Part shown: piece after piece, positions 44,913 to 54,149 of the stretch
Layout: each line of letters opens with the position of its first letter
Position numbering within the stretch: the first letter of the stretch is position 1
From: Clostridium saccharoperbutylacetonicum N1-4(HMT)
GTDB lineage: Bacteria; Bacillota; Clostridia; Clostridiales; Clostridiaceae
Assembly (NCBI RefSeq): GCF_000340885.1
Contig: NC_020291.1
Location: 5,021,001-5,085,000, forward strand
Direction of reading: 5' to 3'
DNA: 64,000 bases
Notes under the pieces: generated by a model
Database searches by the model: none
The model's input: the letters and a program-made list of their open reading frames with translations, nothing else
Told to the model about the DNA's origin: nothing
Position numbers and translations under genes: made by a program

Positions 44913-45767
44913 TTATTCTGTAAGTCCTCTCAACATTTCTTTAACATAATTAGGTAAAGCAAAACATCCAACATGAAGCTCAGTGTTATAGTATTTAGTT
45001 TTTATATTTAATTTATTCCATGCTTCAGCATTTAAATCCCTTATAGGATGATATTTTTTTGAAGCAAATCCAAATAACCAATGACCTGATGGATATGTTG
45101 GAATGTGTAGTTGATAAACTTTTATAATAGGGAATACTCCTACTATTTTTTCATGAGCGTCTTTCATTGCTCTTGCATCATTATCATAATATGGACTTTC
45201 ATGTTGATTAACTAATATTCCATCTTCCTTCAATGCTTTAAAACAATTTCCGTAAAATTCTTTAGTAAATAATCCTTCACCAGGTCCAAAAGGATCTGTA
45301 GAGTCTACAATTATTAAATCATATTCATTTTCTTTATTACGAACGAACTTTAAGCCATCTTCATAAACTATATTAACTCTTGGATCATCTAGTTTACATG
45401 CTGTTTGTGGAAAATATTCCTTACATATATCAACAACTCTTTTGTCTATTTCAACCATATCAATTTTTTCAATTGTATCATATTTTGCAAGTTCTCTTAT
45501 AGTACCACCATCTCCAGCACCTATAACCAATATCTTCTTTGCATTAAGATTTGTTGCCATTGCAACATGAACTATCATCTCATGATAAATGAATTCATCT
45601 TTTTCAGTTATCATCATTAATCCATCTAAAGTAAAAAATTTTCCAAATTCTTTAGCTTCCAGTACATCTATTCTTTGAAATTCAGTTTGCTCTGTGTGTA
45701 ATTCCTTTTCAACTTTAATTGAAAATCTTACATTTTCAGTATGTTGTTCTGTATACCATAATTCCAT
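44913..45767 (-). CDS. speE: spermidine synthase (polyamine aminopropyltransferase)
   Basis: A 284-residue class I methyltransferase-fold enzyme. It moves the aminopropyl group of decarboxylated AdoMet to putrescine. Motifs are LVIGAGDGGTIREL-type IGAGDGGT (near 85-92), DLIIVDSTDPFGPGEGLF with the catalytic Asp, and PYYDNDARAM. Length is normal. GCGGGG precedes ATG. It uses the product of SpeD encoded upstream. Thermospermine or cadaverine-derived products cannot be excluded. Confidence 0.93.
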   Translation of the reverse strand: MELWYTEQHTENVRFSIKVEKELHTEQTEFQRIDVLEAKEFGKFFTLDGLMMITEKDEFIYHEMIVHVAMATNLNAKKILVIGAGDGGTIRELAKYDTIEKIDMVEIDKRVVDICKEYFPQTACKLDDPRVNIVYEDGLKFVRNKENEYDLIIVDSTDPFGPGEGLFTKEFYGNCFKALKEDGILVNQHESPYYDNDARAMKDAHEKIVGVFPIIKVYQLHIPTYPSGHWLFGFASKKYHPIRDLNAEAWNKLNIKTKYYNTELHVGCFALPNYVKEMLRGLTE

Positions 45768-45784
45768 AATTAACCCCGCTTTCC

Positions 45785-45821
45785 CAGTTAAGAGTTATGA
45801 GTTATGAGTTATGAGTTAAGA
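45785..45821. repeat. tandem AGTTATG-type repeat upstream of speE
   Basis: Three consecutive GAGTTATGAGTTAT-like units flanked by AGTTAAG lie just before the speE ribosome site; AGCTGTTAACTG words lie at the other end of the same gap. A hairpin GAAAATTCGAGG...CCTCGAAATTTTC lies between them. Confidence 0.6.
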
Positions 45822-45923
45822 ACTTTAATCTTCCGCAGAAAATTCGAGGTATCTAAATATTTCAACTTGATGCCTCGAAATTTTCTTTAGAATTTCAACC
45901 TTAACTTTGTTACTCGCTTACTG

Positions 45924-47390
45924 TTAGCTGTTAACTGAATTAATAACTATATTAATATTCTCTATTTTCGGATCTGCTGTTCCTGTTAAGAAACATCCTT
46001 TTTCTTTTGCATAGCTTATATAATCTAGAATTTCTTGAGTTATTTTTTCCCCTGGAGCAAGAATTGGAATACCAGGAGGATAACACATTACAAATTCAGC
46101 ACATATTTTCCCTTGACTTTCATTCATTGGCATTGATAACTTTTCAGAATAAAAGGCTTCTTGAGGAGTAAGTATTACTTCAGGATTTATATACTCATGA
46201 TCAAACATTCCTGCTTTATCCCTTGAATGCAGCCTTTTAATCTCTGATAGAGAAGATATTAATCTTTCAATTGCCAAACTTCTATCACCTACAGAGATAA
46301 TGGCTAAAATATTTGCTATATCTCCAAATTCTATTTGTATACCATATTCATCTCTCAAAAGATCATATACTTCAATTCCTGCAAGTCCTATATCTCTAGT
46401 AAATATAGATAACTTAGTTACATCAAAATCATAAACTGCATCTCCATCAATTAATTCTTTTGAGAAAGCATAATAGCCATCTATCTTATTTATTTCACTT
46501 CTTGCATATTCTGCTATATCAACTACTTTATGAAAAATTTCATTTCCATGCAATACCAAATCTCTTCTTGCTAAATCCAATGAAGACATTAAGAGATATG
46601 ATGCACTTGTAGTTTGAGTCAAATTTATTATTTGACGAACATATCCAACATTTAAATCACAATTTAAAAGTAAAAATGAACTTTGAGTTAAAGACCCTCC
46701 AGTTTTATGCATACTGATTGCAGCCATATCTGCACCTGCTTCAACTGCTGATACTGGCATATTTTCTCCAAAGTAAAAATGAGTTCCATGAGCTTCATCT
46801 ACCAAAACATACATTCCATTTTCATGAGCAATTTTAGTAATTTCTTTTAAATTAGAACATATCCCATAATAAGTTGGATTGTTTACTAAAACTGCTTTTG
46901 CATCTGGATTTTCTTTAATAGCTCTTTTTACGTCATCAATTGACATTCCAAGTGGAATTCCAAGCTTTTTATTTGTACCCGGATTTATATAAACCGGAAT
47001 GGCGCCACTAATTATTAATGCATTAATAGCACTTCTATGGACATTTCTCGGCATTATTATTTTTTCACCTTTTTTACAGACACTCATGACCATAGCTTGA
47101 ACTGCCGAACTTGTTCCATTTATCATAAAAAATGCATGCTTTGCACCAAACGCATCAGCTGCAAGTTCTTCTGCTTCCTTTATGACTGATACCGGGTGAC
47201 AAAGATTATCAAGTGGTTTCATAGAATTTACATCAACAGAGAGACATTGTTCGCCTAAAAATTCCCTAAGCATAGCATTACCTCTGCCTTGCTTATGTCC
47301 TGGCACGTCAAATGGAACCACCCTAGCCTTCCTATATGCTTCTAAAGCTTCATAAATTGGAGCTTTTGAGTGATATTCTTTATTTTTCAT
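45924..47390 (-). CDS. arginine/lysine/ornithine decarboxylase (fold I)
   Basis: A 488-residue fold-I PLP decarboxylase of the SpeA/Cad type without the N-terminal wing domain. Lys229 in SMHKTGGSLTQSS binds PLP; VDEAHGTHF and the N-terminal PFDVPGHKQGRGN are typical. In B. subtilis the homologue is SpeA (arginine to agmatine). No agmatinase gene is in the window, so lysine or ornithine specificity is possible. AACGGAGGAAC precedes ATG; it is 16 nt after speD. Confidence 0.9.
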   Translation of the reverse strand: MKNKEYHSKAPIYEALEAYRKARVVPFDVPGHKQGRGNAMLREFLGEQCLSVDVNSMKPLDNLCHPVSVIKEAEELAADAFGAKHAFFMINGTSSAVQAMVMSVCKKGEKIIMPRNVHRSAINALIISGAIPVYINPGTNKKLGIPLGMSIDDVKRAIKENPDAKAVLVNNPTYYGICSNLKEITKIAHENGMYVLVDEAHGTHFYFGENMPVSAVEAGADMAAISMHKTGGSLTQSSFLLLNCDLNVGYVRQIINLTQTTSASYLLMSSLDLARRDLVLHGNEIFHKVVDIAEYARSEINKIDGYYAFSKELIDGDAVYDFDVTKLSIFTRDIGLAGIEVYDLLRDEYGIQIEFGDIANILAIISVGDRSLAIERLISSLSEIKRLHSRDKAGMFDHEYINPEVILTPQEAFYSEKLSMPMNESQGKICAEFVMCYPPGIPILAPGEKITQEILDYISYAKEKGCFLTGTADPKIENINIVINSVNS

Positions 47391-47406
47391 CTTATCTGTT
47401 CCTCCG

Positions 47407-48222
47407 TTAATATATATTTACTCCACTAAAAATCTCAATCATTTCTTTTCTTAAATTATTTTCGATTTCAAGCCTTTGCTTTGGCTTAATTTCATAAACA
47501 TCTCTATTGAAAAGATAATTTTGAAGATGCATTTCTTTAATTAACATTTTAGTATGAAATATATTTGATTGATACACATTTATATCCATTGCATCATATT
47601 TTTCTAAAGTTTCTATATCGATATAATCTTGTATCGATGTTATTTTGTGATCTATAAATAATTTTTTGCCATCAACATCTCGAGTAAACCCTCTGACACG
47701 ATAATCTATAGTTATTATGTCTGAATCAAAACTTCCGATAAGATAATTTAATGTATTTAATGGAGATACCTCTCCACAAGTGGCTACATCAATATCCACT
47801 CTAAAAGTAGCAATTGAATTATCTGGATGATATTCTGGATAAGTATGAACTGTTACATGACTTTTATCTAAGTGTCCTACTACAGTCTCCCTAGATTTCA
47901 AAACTTCGATTTCACCTTTGTTGCAAGAGTCATCTATTTTTTGTACTCCTATATTTTTTTCTGATATTAATATAGTTACACTTGCTCCTTGAGGATCATA
48001 ATCCTGCTTAGAAATATTAAGTACATGTGCTCCAATACTTTCCGTTACATCACACAGAATCCTTGTAAGTCTTTCCGAATTGTATTGCTCATCTATATAA
48101 GCAATATAGTCCTTTTGCTCGCGCTCACTTTTTGCATAGCATACATCATAGATGTTAAAGCTAAGTGTTTTGGTGAGGTTGTTAAAGCCGTATAACTTCA
48201 GCTTGTTGTCCAACCCTAACAT
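47407..48222 (-). CDS. speD: S-adenosylmethionine decarboxylase proenzyme (E. coli type)
   Basis: A 271-residue pyruvoyl enzyme precursor. The self-cleavage site is Lys-Ser in [14 protein letters not shown] (Ser121), which becomes the pyruvoyl group; [16 protein letters not shown] and [12 protein letters not shown] match the long E. coli-type class. It makes decarboxylated AdoMet for SpeE. ATG at 48222 is chosen; AAAGG is 5 nt upstream. First gene of the polyamine cluster, with a promoter candidate at 48339-48367. Confidence 0.94.
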   Translation of the reverse strand: MLGLDNKLKLYGFNNLTKTLSFNIYDVCYAKSEREQKDYIAYIDEQYNSERLTRILCDVTESIGAHVLNISKQDYDPQGASVTILISEKNIGVQKIDDSCNKGEIEVLKSRETVVGHLDKSHVTVHTYPEYHPDNSIATFRVDIDVATCGEVSPLNTLNYLIGSFDSDIITIDYRVRGFTRDVDGKKLFIDHKITSIQDYIDIETLEKYDAMDINVYQSNIFHTKMLIKEMHLQNYLFNRDVYEIKPKQRLEIENNLRKEMIEIFSGVNIY

Positions 48223-48311
48223 CACAACCTTTCTGGCTTAAATTAATTTCTAGTCGCATAGGATTTGTTTCAAAATCCATATATTATATATCGATAAGTT
48301 TTCATCTAATT

Positions 48312-48332
48312 CTTATTATTTTAAATAATAAG
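48312..48332. promoter_or_regulatory. 21-nt palindrome near the predicted speD transcription start
   Basis: CTTATTATTT-T-AAATAATAAG is a perfect dyad lying just downstream of the predicted promoter at 48339-48367. It could be an operator or a leader hairpin. The rest of the gap 48226-48538 shows nothing else. Confidence 0.35.
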
Positions 48333-48338
48333 TTTTTG

Positions 48339-48367
48339 TACCTAGCAAATACTAAATTTAAAGTCAA
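48339..48367 (-). promoter_or_regulatory. predicted promoter of the polyamine cluster
   Basis: On the minus strand, -35 TTGACT (48362-48367) and -10 TAGGTA (48339-48344) with a TGC extended -10 are spaced by 17 nt. The -10 is poor, so this is tentative. Confidence 0.4.
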
Positions 48368-48538
48368 TATTGAAACATTTTATCATACAACATTGACATT
48401 TTACTATATTATGTTTAAAAATGCTACTGTTTATGACAATATTTCTTGAATATCCACTATAAATTTATTTAAAGTCACTTATGCTCTGTTTTCTTTAATA
48501 TTCCTTATCATTTCATATACATATAAGCGCAAATTCAA

Positions 48539-49231
48539 CTAACTATTTTTTTTCATAGCTCTCTCTTTCACATATTGATTATATTCTTCTATTGAATAAA
48601 CTTCTGGTTCTCTTACTTCTTCTAAGAAATGTGAAGCTTCAGCATCAGCATTGCTAAAGGCCAAAACTGATTTATACATTTCTATGGCTTTATTATAATC
48701 TCTATACTCATCCTTTGGTACATAAGCTCCCATATGCCATCTTATCATCAAACATTCTTCTAATGTAAGTTTAACAAATTGTTGAAGTAAAATTACACTT
48801 TTTTCCCCGTGCCCTAATGGAATTTTATCATCAAATTCATAAGAGGCATATCCTATCCACTTTCCAGTCATTTCATCTTTTTTTAATCTCATGGTTTTAT
48901 CATACAAGTTGCACTTGCATAAATCATGCAAGTACCCAGTTAAATACATTGTATCATTACTTAATCCTAGCTTATATTGTTTATTCTTTTGAATTAATAG
49001 TTCAACAACATTGTCAGAATGAAATGCTAAACCTCCATCAAAGTTTGAATGAAACTTTGTTGATGCAGGTGCTGTAAAATAATCAGTCCTTTCAGTAAGA
49101 TAATTAATTAATTCATCTATTCCATCTCTATTAATAGAGCTTAATCTTTCTAATATTTTATCCTTTAGTTCTTGCATCTCCTGTGCTGCCTTAGCTTTTG
49201 TCATTTCTTTCAAGTCGCGTAAATCACTCAT
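48539..49231 (-). CDS. HD-domain protein
   Basis: A 230-residue predicted phosphohydrolase. Candidate metal ligands are the His in GGLAFHSDNV and the His-Asp of GYLHDLCKCNLYD, followed by HGEKSV and RWHMGAY. The order is that of the HD superfamily, whose members act on nucleotides or cyclic nucleotides, though the substrate is unknown. GGAGATG precedes ATG. Possibly phage- or repair-like in origin, but it stands alone with ordinary composition. Confidence 0.75.
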   Translation of the reverse strand: MSDLRDLKEMTKAKAAQEMQELKDKILERLSSINRDGIDELINYLTERTDYFTAPASTKFHSNFDGGLAFHSDNVVELLIQKNKQYKLGLSNDTMYLTGYLHDLCKCNLYDKTMRLKKDEMTGKWIGYASYEFDDKIPLGHGEKSVILLQQFVKLTLEECLMIRWHMGAYVPKDEYRDYNKAIEMYKSVLAFSNADAEASHFLEEVREPEVYSIEEYNQYVKERAMKKNS

Positions 49232-49490
49232 TGATACATCTCCTTACATTGATTAAGTTCTTAATATTATAACTTTTAGTATTTCAGAATAAGTTTATTA
49301 TATTTATTCTTCTTTTACTATTCTATCACTTTTGAAAAAAAACTTATATCATTCTATTAAATGATATAAGTTTTTAAATTAAACATATTATAATTCAAAT
49401 CTATATTTTATAAAAGAAAAAAATACCTAAAGTATAAAATTATATTTTTAATCACATAATATTATTGCAAAATGCTAGGAGGTGAAAATT

Positions 49491-49664
49491 ATGAGTCCAA
49501 AAGAATTATCGTATATTGAAGATGCACTAAATCATGAAAGACATATGAAAACAAAATGTTCAGATTATGCCAATAAAATACAAGATTCAGAACTTAAATC
49601 TTATGTAACTCAATTATCTAATGCTCATCAACAAAGATTTAATGAATTTTTAAATTTATTATAA
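49491..49664 (+). CDS. small coat-protein-like protein (CotF N-terminal-type)
   Basis: A 57-residue helical protein (MSPKELSYIEDALNHERHM...). ATG at 49491 has AGGAGG 8 nt upstream; a GTG 9 nt earlier overlaps that site. The wording EDALNHERHMKTKCSDYANK resembles the first part of CotF-family spore coat proteins, rich in helices and charged residues. It precedes a second short CotF-like gene by 17 nt. The function in the spore coat is inferred from family only. Confidence 0.7.
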   Translation: MSPKELSYIEDALNHERHMKTKCSDYANKIQDSELKSYVTQLSNAHQQRFNEFLNLL

Positions 49665-49681
49665 TTAAGGAGAATCAAATT

Positions 49682-49930
49682 ATGAATGATAAAGAATTAT
49701 TTGAAGACCTTTTACTTACAGTAAAAGGTGGATCTGATTTATATTTACATGGAACAATAGAATCATCTACTCAAAACGTTCATGGTACATTTGATAAAGC
49801 ATTAAATGATTCCTTAAAAATGCAGAATGAAATTTACACTAAAATGTCTCAAAAGGGTTGGTATCCATCAGAAAAAGCTGATCAAAACAAAATAAATCAA
49901 GCTAGACAAAAATTTTCATCACAACAATAA
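49682..49930 (+). CDS. small coat-protein-like protein (CotF C-terminal-type)
   Basis: An 82-residue soluble protein with KGGSDLYLHGTIESSTQNVH, LNDSLKMQNEIYTKMSQKGWY and a polar C-terminus, matching the second helical half of CotF proteins. AAGGAG precedes ATG. With the preceding 57-residue gene it could together make one CotF-like unit, as two chains. It ends at a strong bidirectional hairpin. Confidence 0.75.
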   Translation: MNDKELFEDLLLTVKGGSDLYLHGTIESSTQNVHGTFDKALNDSLKMQNEIYTKMSQKGWYPSEKADQNKINQARQKFSSQQ

Positions 49931-49964
49931 AACTTATTTATATTCAAATATAGTTTTTACTAAT

Positions 49965-50018
49965 AAAAAATGCAGATTTTAATTTTAACATTTAAGTTAA
50001 ATAAAATCTGCATTTTTT
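49965..50018. terminator. bidirectional terminator after the coat-protein pair
   Basis: A perfect 17-bp stem AAAAAATGCAGATTTTA (49965-49981) with 50002-50018 has A/T runs on both sides. It serves the coat genes and the convergent gene at 50064-50876. Confidence 0.88.
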
Positions 50019-50063
50019 AGATAAAACAAAACTATTAAATTACTTATTGTTATAAAATCCAAA

Positions 50064-50876
50064 TCATTTATTATCAAGTATTTTTTCCTCTAATACTTTT
50101 TTATATTTTTTATGTAATTTCTTTATAGTTTTATCTTCATTAAACCTATTATATGGCCATATCCTTGTCTCTACTTTGCATCTGATCCATTCTGCTTTTA
50201 GATATATTTGTACCAATACATCTATCTCACTATTTAAACAATCAATCTCATTTTCATATTTATTAATCAAATAATCACTTTCTTTTATTATTTGACTGAT
50301 TAGTACTGGATTAGCTAAATATAATAATTTCACTTGCTTTTTTAATTCAAACAAACTCATATTATTTAAATTCTCAGTATTAATTCCTAAATTTAAAAAC
50401 TGCTCTAATACCCGTTTTTCACTTATGGAATCGATTATTTCATCGAATTTAATTAAAAGTTCTTCCTCATTCTTAATAAATTTAATCGTATTTTTACAAT
50501 AATATATAAGCAAATAGCTATTTAATGCAACCTTCAATTCTTCTACTTTAGAAATTAATATAATATCATGCTTTCCAGTAAAGTTAAGATGCATTTTTAT
50601 TAATGATACTATTTTTTCAAGCTCTCTTCTATAGGCTATTTTATTAAATCCATCTTTAGTTATTATATACAAATTAGTTATATTACTTAATTCTTTTAAA
50701 GAAGCTATATAAGCTCTAAAGGTATTAATCCATATCACTCTAAATTTTGTTATATTGTTTATATATAGGGTTTTCTTATTTTGGCATAAATTCAATACTC
50801 CTGTTATAAAAGTAATCATAATTCCTGTAAATGTAATTATATCAATTATTTCCAATTCAATTTCTCCAACTCTCAT
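50064..50876 (-). CDS. hypothetical membrane-anchored helical protein
   Basis: A 270-residue protein I do not recognise. One N-terminal membrane helix (about 10-30, IIDIITFTGIMITFITGVLNL) is followed by about 230 residues that look mostly helical and charged, with a lysine-rich C-terminus (KTIKKLHKKYKKVLEEK). No catalytic motif is visible. GGAG precedes ATG. It stands alone and is convergent with the coat genes. Confidence 0.6.
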   Translation of the reverse strand: MRVGEIELEIIDIITFTGIMITFITGVLNLCQNKKTLYINNITKFRVIWINTFRAYIASLKELSNITNLYIITKDGFNKIAYRRELEKIVSLIKMHLNFTGKHDIILISKVEELKVALNSYLLIYYCKNTIKFIKNEEELLIKFDEIIDSISEKRVLEQFLNLGINTENLNNMSLFELKKQVKLLYLANPVLISQIIKESDYLINKYENEIDCLNSEIDVLVQIYLKAEWIRCKVETRIWPYNRFNEDKTIKKLHKKYKKVLEEKILDNK

Positions 50877-51206
50877 AAATCACTCCATAATTTTATTCTA
50901 ATCAAGAATTTTGCTTCTTAAAAAAATAAAATGTTTTAACATAGTTGAATTTATTTTATACATATTTTTATCTTTTATTCCCTAAAATTTAACCATAAAA
51001 CTTTATTTTATTAAGATTATTATATAATTTTCTATAAATCATATTTTTTTCTAAATTAATATGTACTTTTATATAATTTTGAATTATTATAAATAAATAT
51101 ACACAAATACCAATCAACTTAATATGTTTTAATCTATATTTTTCACAAATTAATAATAGAAATTTATTGAAATTTATACTATTTTATATAAATTTAGGAG
51201 GTAAAA
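50877..51206. other. AT-rich divergent intergenic region, no feature seen
   Basis: The 330-nt gap separates divergent genes and should hold promoters for both. It is extremely AT-rich, so -10-like words are everywhere and I cannot choose any. AGGAGG before 51207 is the only clear signal. Confidence 0.5.
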
Positions 51207-53354
51207 ATGAAATTCACAAAAAATAAAAATCAAAATCCTGTTAATAAAAAAATCAAATTGAGTAATTTCTCATTTAAACAAAAATTTATCAATTTAAAGA
51301 AAAAAAATAAAAATTCAACGAAGTCTTCTTATAGTCACTTAAATGATAATTTTAAATTAAATAGAAACTCAATCAGCTTCAAAGTGCTTTTAAAAGTCGT
51401 TCCCATTGTAATTATTACATTAATAATAGTGTCAGTCTTCACTTACACTTCAGCACAAAAGGCATTATACTCTAACAGTTTGGAATTATTAAATCAATTA
51501 AGTAGCATTACAGCACAAGATATCAGTGATGTAATGACAGAAAAGATAAAATCTATTGACAGTTTAGCTCATAATCCAATAATCACAAATCCAGAAGCAC
51601 CAATGCAGGATAAACTTAACATATTATTAGAAGAAAAGAAATTTCAGCAATATAATAATATGGGTATAGCAACTCCTGATGGAAAGCTAACTCTTTTGGA
51701 TGGAAGTACTGTAAATATTAAGTCTTACGATTACTTTTCCATAGCACTTTCTGGACATTCTTATGTTTCAGAACCTTTTCAAAGTAATTTTAGCAAAGAT
51801 TTTGTAATTGCAATATCTGCTCCAATTAAAGATATGAATAAGACGTTAGGAGTTTTAGTTGCTTTTAAATCAGGAGATGAAATATCAAATATAAGTAAAA
51901 AAATATCTTTTCTAAGTACTGGTAAAGCATATGTAGTAAATTCCAACAGTAAAATAATTGGACATTCTAATGAAGACTATGTAAAAAATGCAACTAATCT
52001 TGGTGAAATTTTAACTAATACTGACAAATCAGCTCCTTACGATTTATTAAGCAAAATTTCTCAAGCTCAAAGTGGTTCGACAGAAATTATTTCTGATAAT
52101 AAATTACAAACTTTATCATATTCACTAGTTCCAAGTACTGGGTGGTCAGTAATTGTTACAGTTGAAAATGATGACTTACTAAAATCTGTAGCAAACTTAA
52201 AATTTACAAATATTATCACTGGTATTGCTAGTCTTATATTAATATCTTTAATACTAATTTTTGCAATTTCAAAAATTTCTAAACAGATATTATATGTTGT
52301 TAGCTTAATGAAAACTTACGCTCAAGGTGATTTTTCTGTTGAGATACATGAAAAGACCTTGAAAGATCCAACTGAAACAGGAATTATGTGTAATTCTCTT
52401 ATGAGTATAAAGAACTCCCTTAATACTAGTATTGATATGATAAAAAGTAATTCTTCTAATCTTAATGAACAATCAACTGGTTTGTCCTCTATTTCTGAAG
52501 AATTATCTTCACTTATAGATACTATTGTTAGAGCAATTAGCGATATTTCTGAAGGAACATCAAATCAAACTGATAATCTAATTAGCAGTACAAATAATTT
52601 AAATGAATTTGGTGAAAAAATTTCAACTCTTACTGATAAAGTTAATGATGTAACAATGACTTCATCTGAAATTGGTACTAAAGCTAAAAAAGGAAACGCT
52701 GAAATCCAAGTATTAGTTACTTCAATAGAATTATTAAACAATAACTTTAATGACTTCAATAAATCTTTGGCTGTTATGGCAAATGATATTAAAGAAGTTA
52801 ATGAGATGACTTCCTTAATTAATAGTATATCAGAGCAAACTAATTTACTTGCTTTAAATGCTGCAATTGAAGCTGCAAGAGCTGGTGAAGCTGGAAGAGG
52901 CTTTACAGTTGTTGCTGATGAAATAAGAAAACTTGCAGAAATGAGTAAAAACTCTGCTCAAACCATTTATTCCATTGTATCAAAGGTTCTAAATAATACT
53001 GATAATATATCTAAAAATACTAATAATATTACAAAGGATGTCCAAAATCAAACGAATGTTATTAAAAATACAATAACGGCATTTAATGAAATTTCAACAT
53101 CTGTAGAAGAAATGGTACCTCAAATGTATTCAATTGCTAAAGACTTTGTTGATTTGAATTCAGAAAAAGATGCTCTTGTGACTAATATCACTAACATTTC
53201 TGCAGTAGCACAGCAGATTTCTGCTACTACTCAAGAGATATATTCTTCTTCTGAAGAATTAAGCTCAGCTAGCTCTGAAGTTGCTAATTCTGCACAAAAG
53301 GTTAGTACTTTATCAAATGAATTGAATGAAAGCTTTGATCAATTTAAATTTTAA
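51207..53354 (+). CDS. methyl-accepting chemotaxis protein with long basic N-terminus
   Basis: A 715-residue chemoreceptor. An unusual lysine/asparagine-rich cytosolic leader of about 60 residues precedes membrane helix 1 (about 64-86). A Cache-type extracellular domain (about 90-330, ending [13 protein letters not shown]), helix 2 (about 335-358), HAMP and the signalling hairpin [20 protein letters not shown] follow. The ligand is unknown. AGGAGG precedes ATG. The Asn/Met-rich gene follows 66 nt later with no terminator between. Confidence 0.9.
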   Translation: MKFTKNKNQNPVNKKIKLSNFSFKQKFINLKKKNKNSTKSSYSHLNDNFKLNRNSISFKVLLKVVPIVIITLIIVSVFTYTSAQKALYSNSLELLNQLSSITAQDISDVMTEKIKSIDSLAHNPIITNPEAPMQDKLNILLEEKKFQQYNNMGIATPDGKLTLLDGSTVNIKSYDYFSIALSGHSYVSEPFQSNFSKDFVIAISAPIKDMNKTLGVLVAFKSGDEISNISKKISFLSTGKAYVVNSNSKIIGHSNEDYVKNATNLGEILTNTDKSAPYDLLSKISQAQSGSTEIISDNKLQTLSYSLVPSTGWSVIVTVENDDLLKSVANLKFTNIITGIASLILISLILIFAISKISKQILYVVSLMKTYAQGDFSVEIHEKTLKDPTETGIMCNSLMSIKNSLNTSIDMIKSNSSNLNEQSTGLSSISEELSSLIDTIVRAISDISEGTSNQTDNLISSTNNLNEFGEKISTLTDKVNDVTMTSSEIGTKAKKGNAEIQVLVTSIELLNNNFNDFNKSLAVMANDIKEVNEMTSLINSISEQTNLLALNAAIEAARAGEAGRGFTVVADEIRKLAEMSKNSAQTIYSIVSKVLNNTDNISKNTNNITKDVQNQTNVIKNTITAFNEISTSVEEMVPQMYSIAKDFVDLNSEKDALVTNITNISAVAQQISATTQEIYSSSEELSSASSEVANSAQKVSTLSNELNESFDQFKF

Positions 53355-53420
53355 AACAGTATCGTTTTATACATCTTTGCAATAAACTGTAGTAAAGCAA
53401 TTTATAGATAAGGTGGTAAA

Positions 53421-53852
53421 ATGAATCCATTAATAAATTTAATACTTTCATCTCTTTTTAATGGTATGGGCAATGGTATGATGAATAACCCTATGATGCC
53501 TAACCAAAATGGAAATATGCAAAACCAAATGAGTGGCATGAATCCAAATATGATGACTGGTAACCCTTTATTAAACCTTCTTATGGGGAGTATGTTTGGT
53601 GGTATGAATCAAATGAATGGAAATCCATTAATGAGTATGCTAATGGGTAATCCGCAAAATGGTAATAATATGCCATTTGGAAATTCTACCAACACCAACA
53701 ATAATCCTCAATTCAACAATATGAATTCAAATAACCCTAATATGAATAACATTGCTCCTCTTTTAAGCATGTTAATGGGTAATCAAAATCGAATGGGTAT
53801 GCCTAATATGATGAATAATACCCAAAATAGAAATTCTTATCCAAAAAAATAG
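53421..53852 (+). CDS. Asn/Met-rich low-complexity protein
   Basis: A 143-residue protein with 41 Asn (29%) and 27 Met (19%). Four short hydrophobic repeats of the form [N/A]-P-L-x-x-x-L-[I/M]-x are seen at about residues 2, 48, 69 and 111 (NPLINLIL, NPLLNLLMG, NPLMSMLMG, APLLSMLMG), spaced by polar Asn/Gly/Met linkers. No signal peptide, membrane helix or known domain. AAGGTGG precedes ATG, and a strong terminator follows. Codon use is ordinary, so it is not a composition artefact. A coat-like, aggregating or metal/oxidant-scavenging role is speculative. Confidence 0.7.
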   Translation: MNPLINLILSSLFNGMGNGMMNNPMMPNQNGNMQNQMSGMNPNMMTGNPLLNLLMGSMFGGMNQMNGNPLMSMLMGNPQNGNNMPFGNSTNTNNNPQFNNMNSNNPNMNNIAPLLSMLMGNQNRMGMPNMMNNTQNRNSYPKK

Positions 53853-53862
53853 TAGGATAAAT

Positions 53863-53889
53863 AATAGGTAGTTTAAGTGACTACCTATT
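53863..53889 (+). terminator. terminator of the chemoreceptor/Asn-Met-rich transcript
   Basis: A perfect 10-bp stem AATAGGTAGT/ACTACCTATT with a 7-nt loop is followed by AATTTTTTTT. Confidence 0.9.
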
Positions 53890-54096
53890 AATTTTTTTTG
53901 CAAAATATAGATATCCAATGCGAGAATTAGAAAACCCTTTCTATGCTTAATTCATTCTTCATCATAAGATTATGTATAAATTTAAAACTAATTTACATTA
54001 AATAAAGTTAATTAAACACTTTTCTTTATAATTTTCTGCTAATTATTATTTAAAATACCTTATACAAAAAATTTTCTTAAAATTATTAATTCCCCC

Positions 54097-54129
54097 TTTA
54101 CTTTTATATAGTAAGCGGTTACTATATAA
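54097..54129 (+). promoter_or_regulatory. gal operon promoter with LacI-family operator
   Basis: -35 TTTACT (54097-54102) and -10 TACTAT (54120-54125) are spaced by 17 nt. A 26-nt dyad centred on 54116/54117 (TTATATAGTAAGC with GGTTACTATATAA, one mismatch) has the GTAA-GCGG-TTAC core of LacI/GalR operators and covers the spacer and -10. The GalR-type regulator at 58085-59098 is the obvious ligand. Confidence 0.8.
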
Positions 54130-54149
54130 ATAAGAAGGAGGAATTGATT

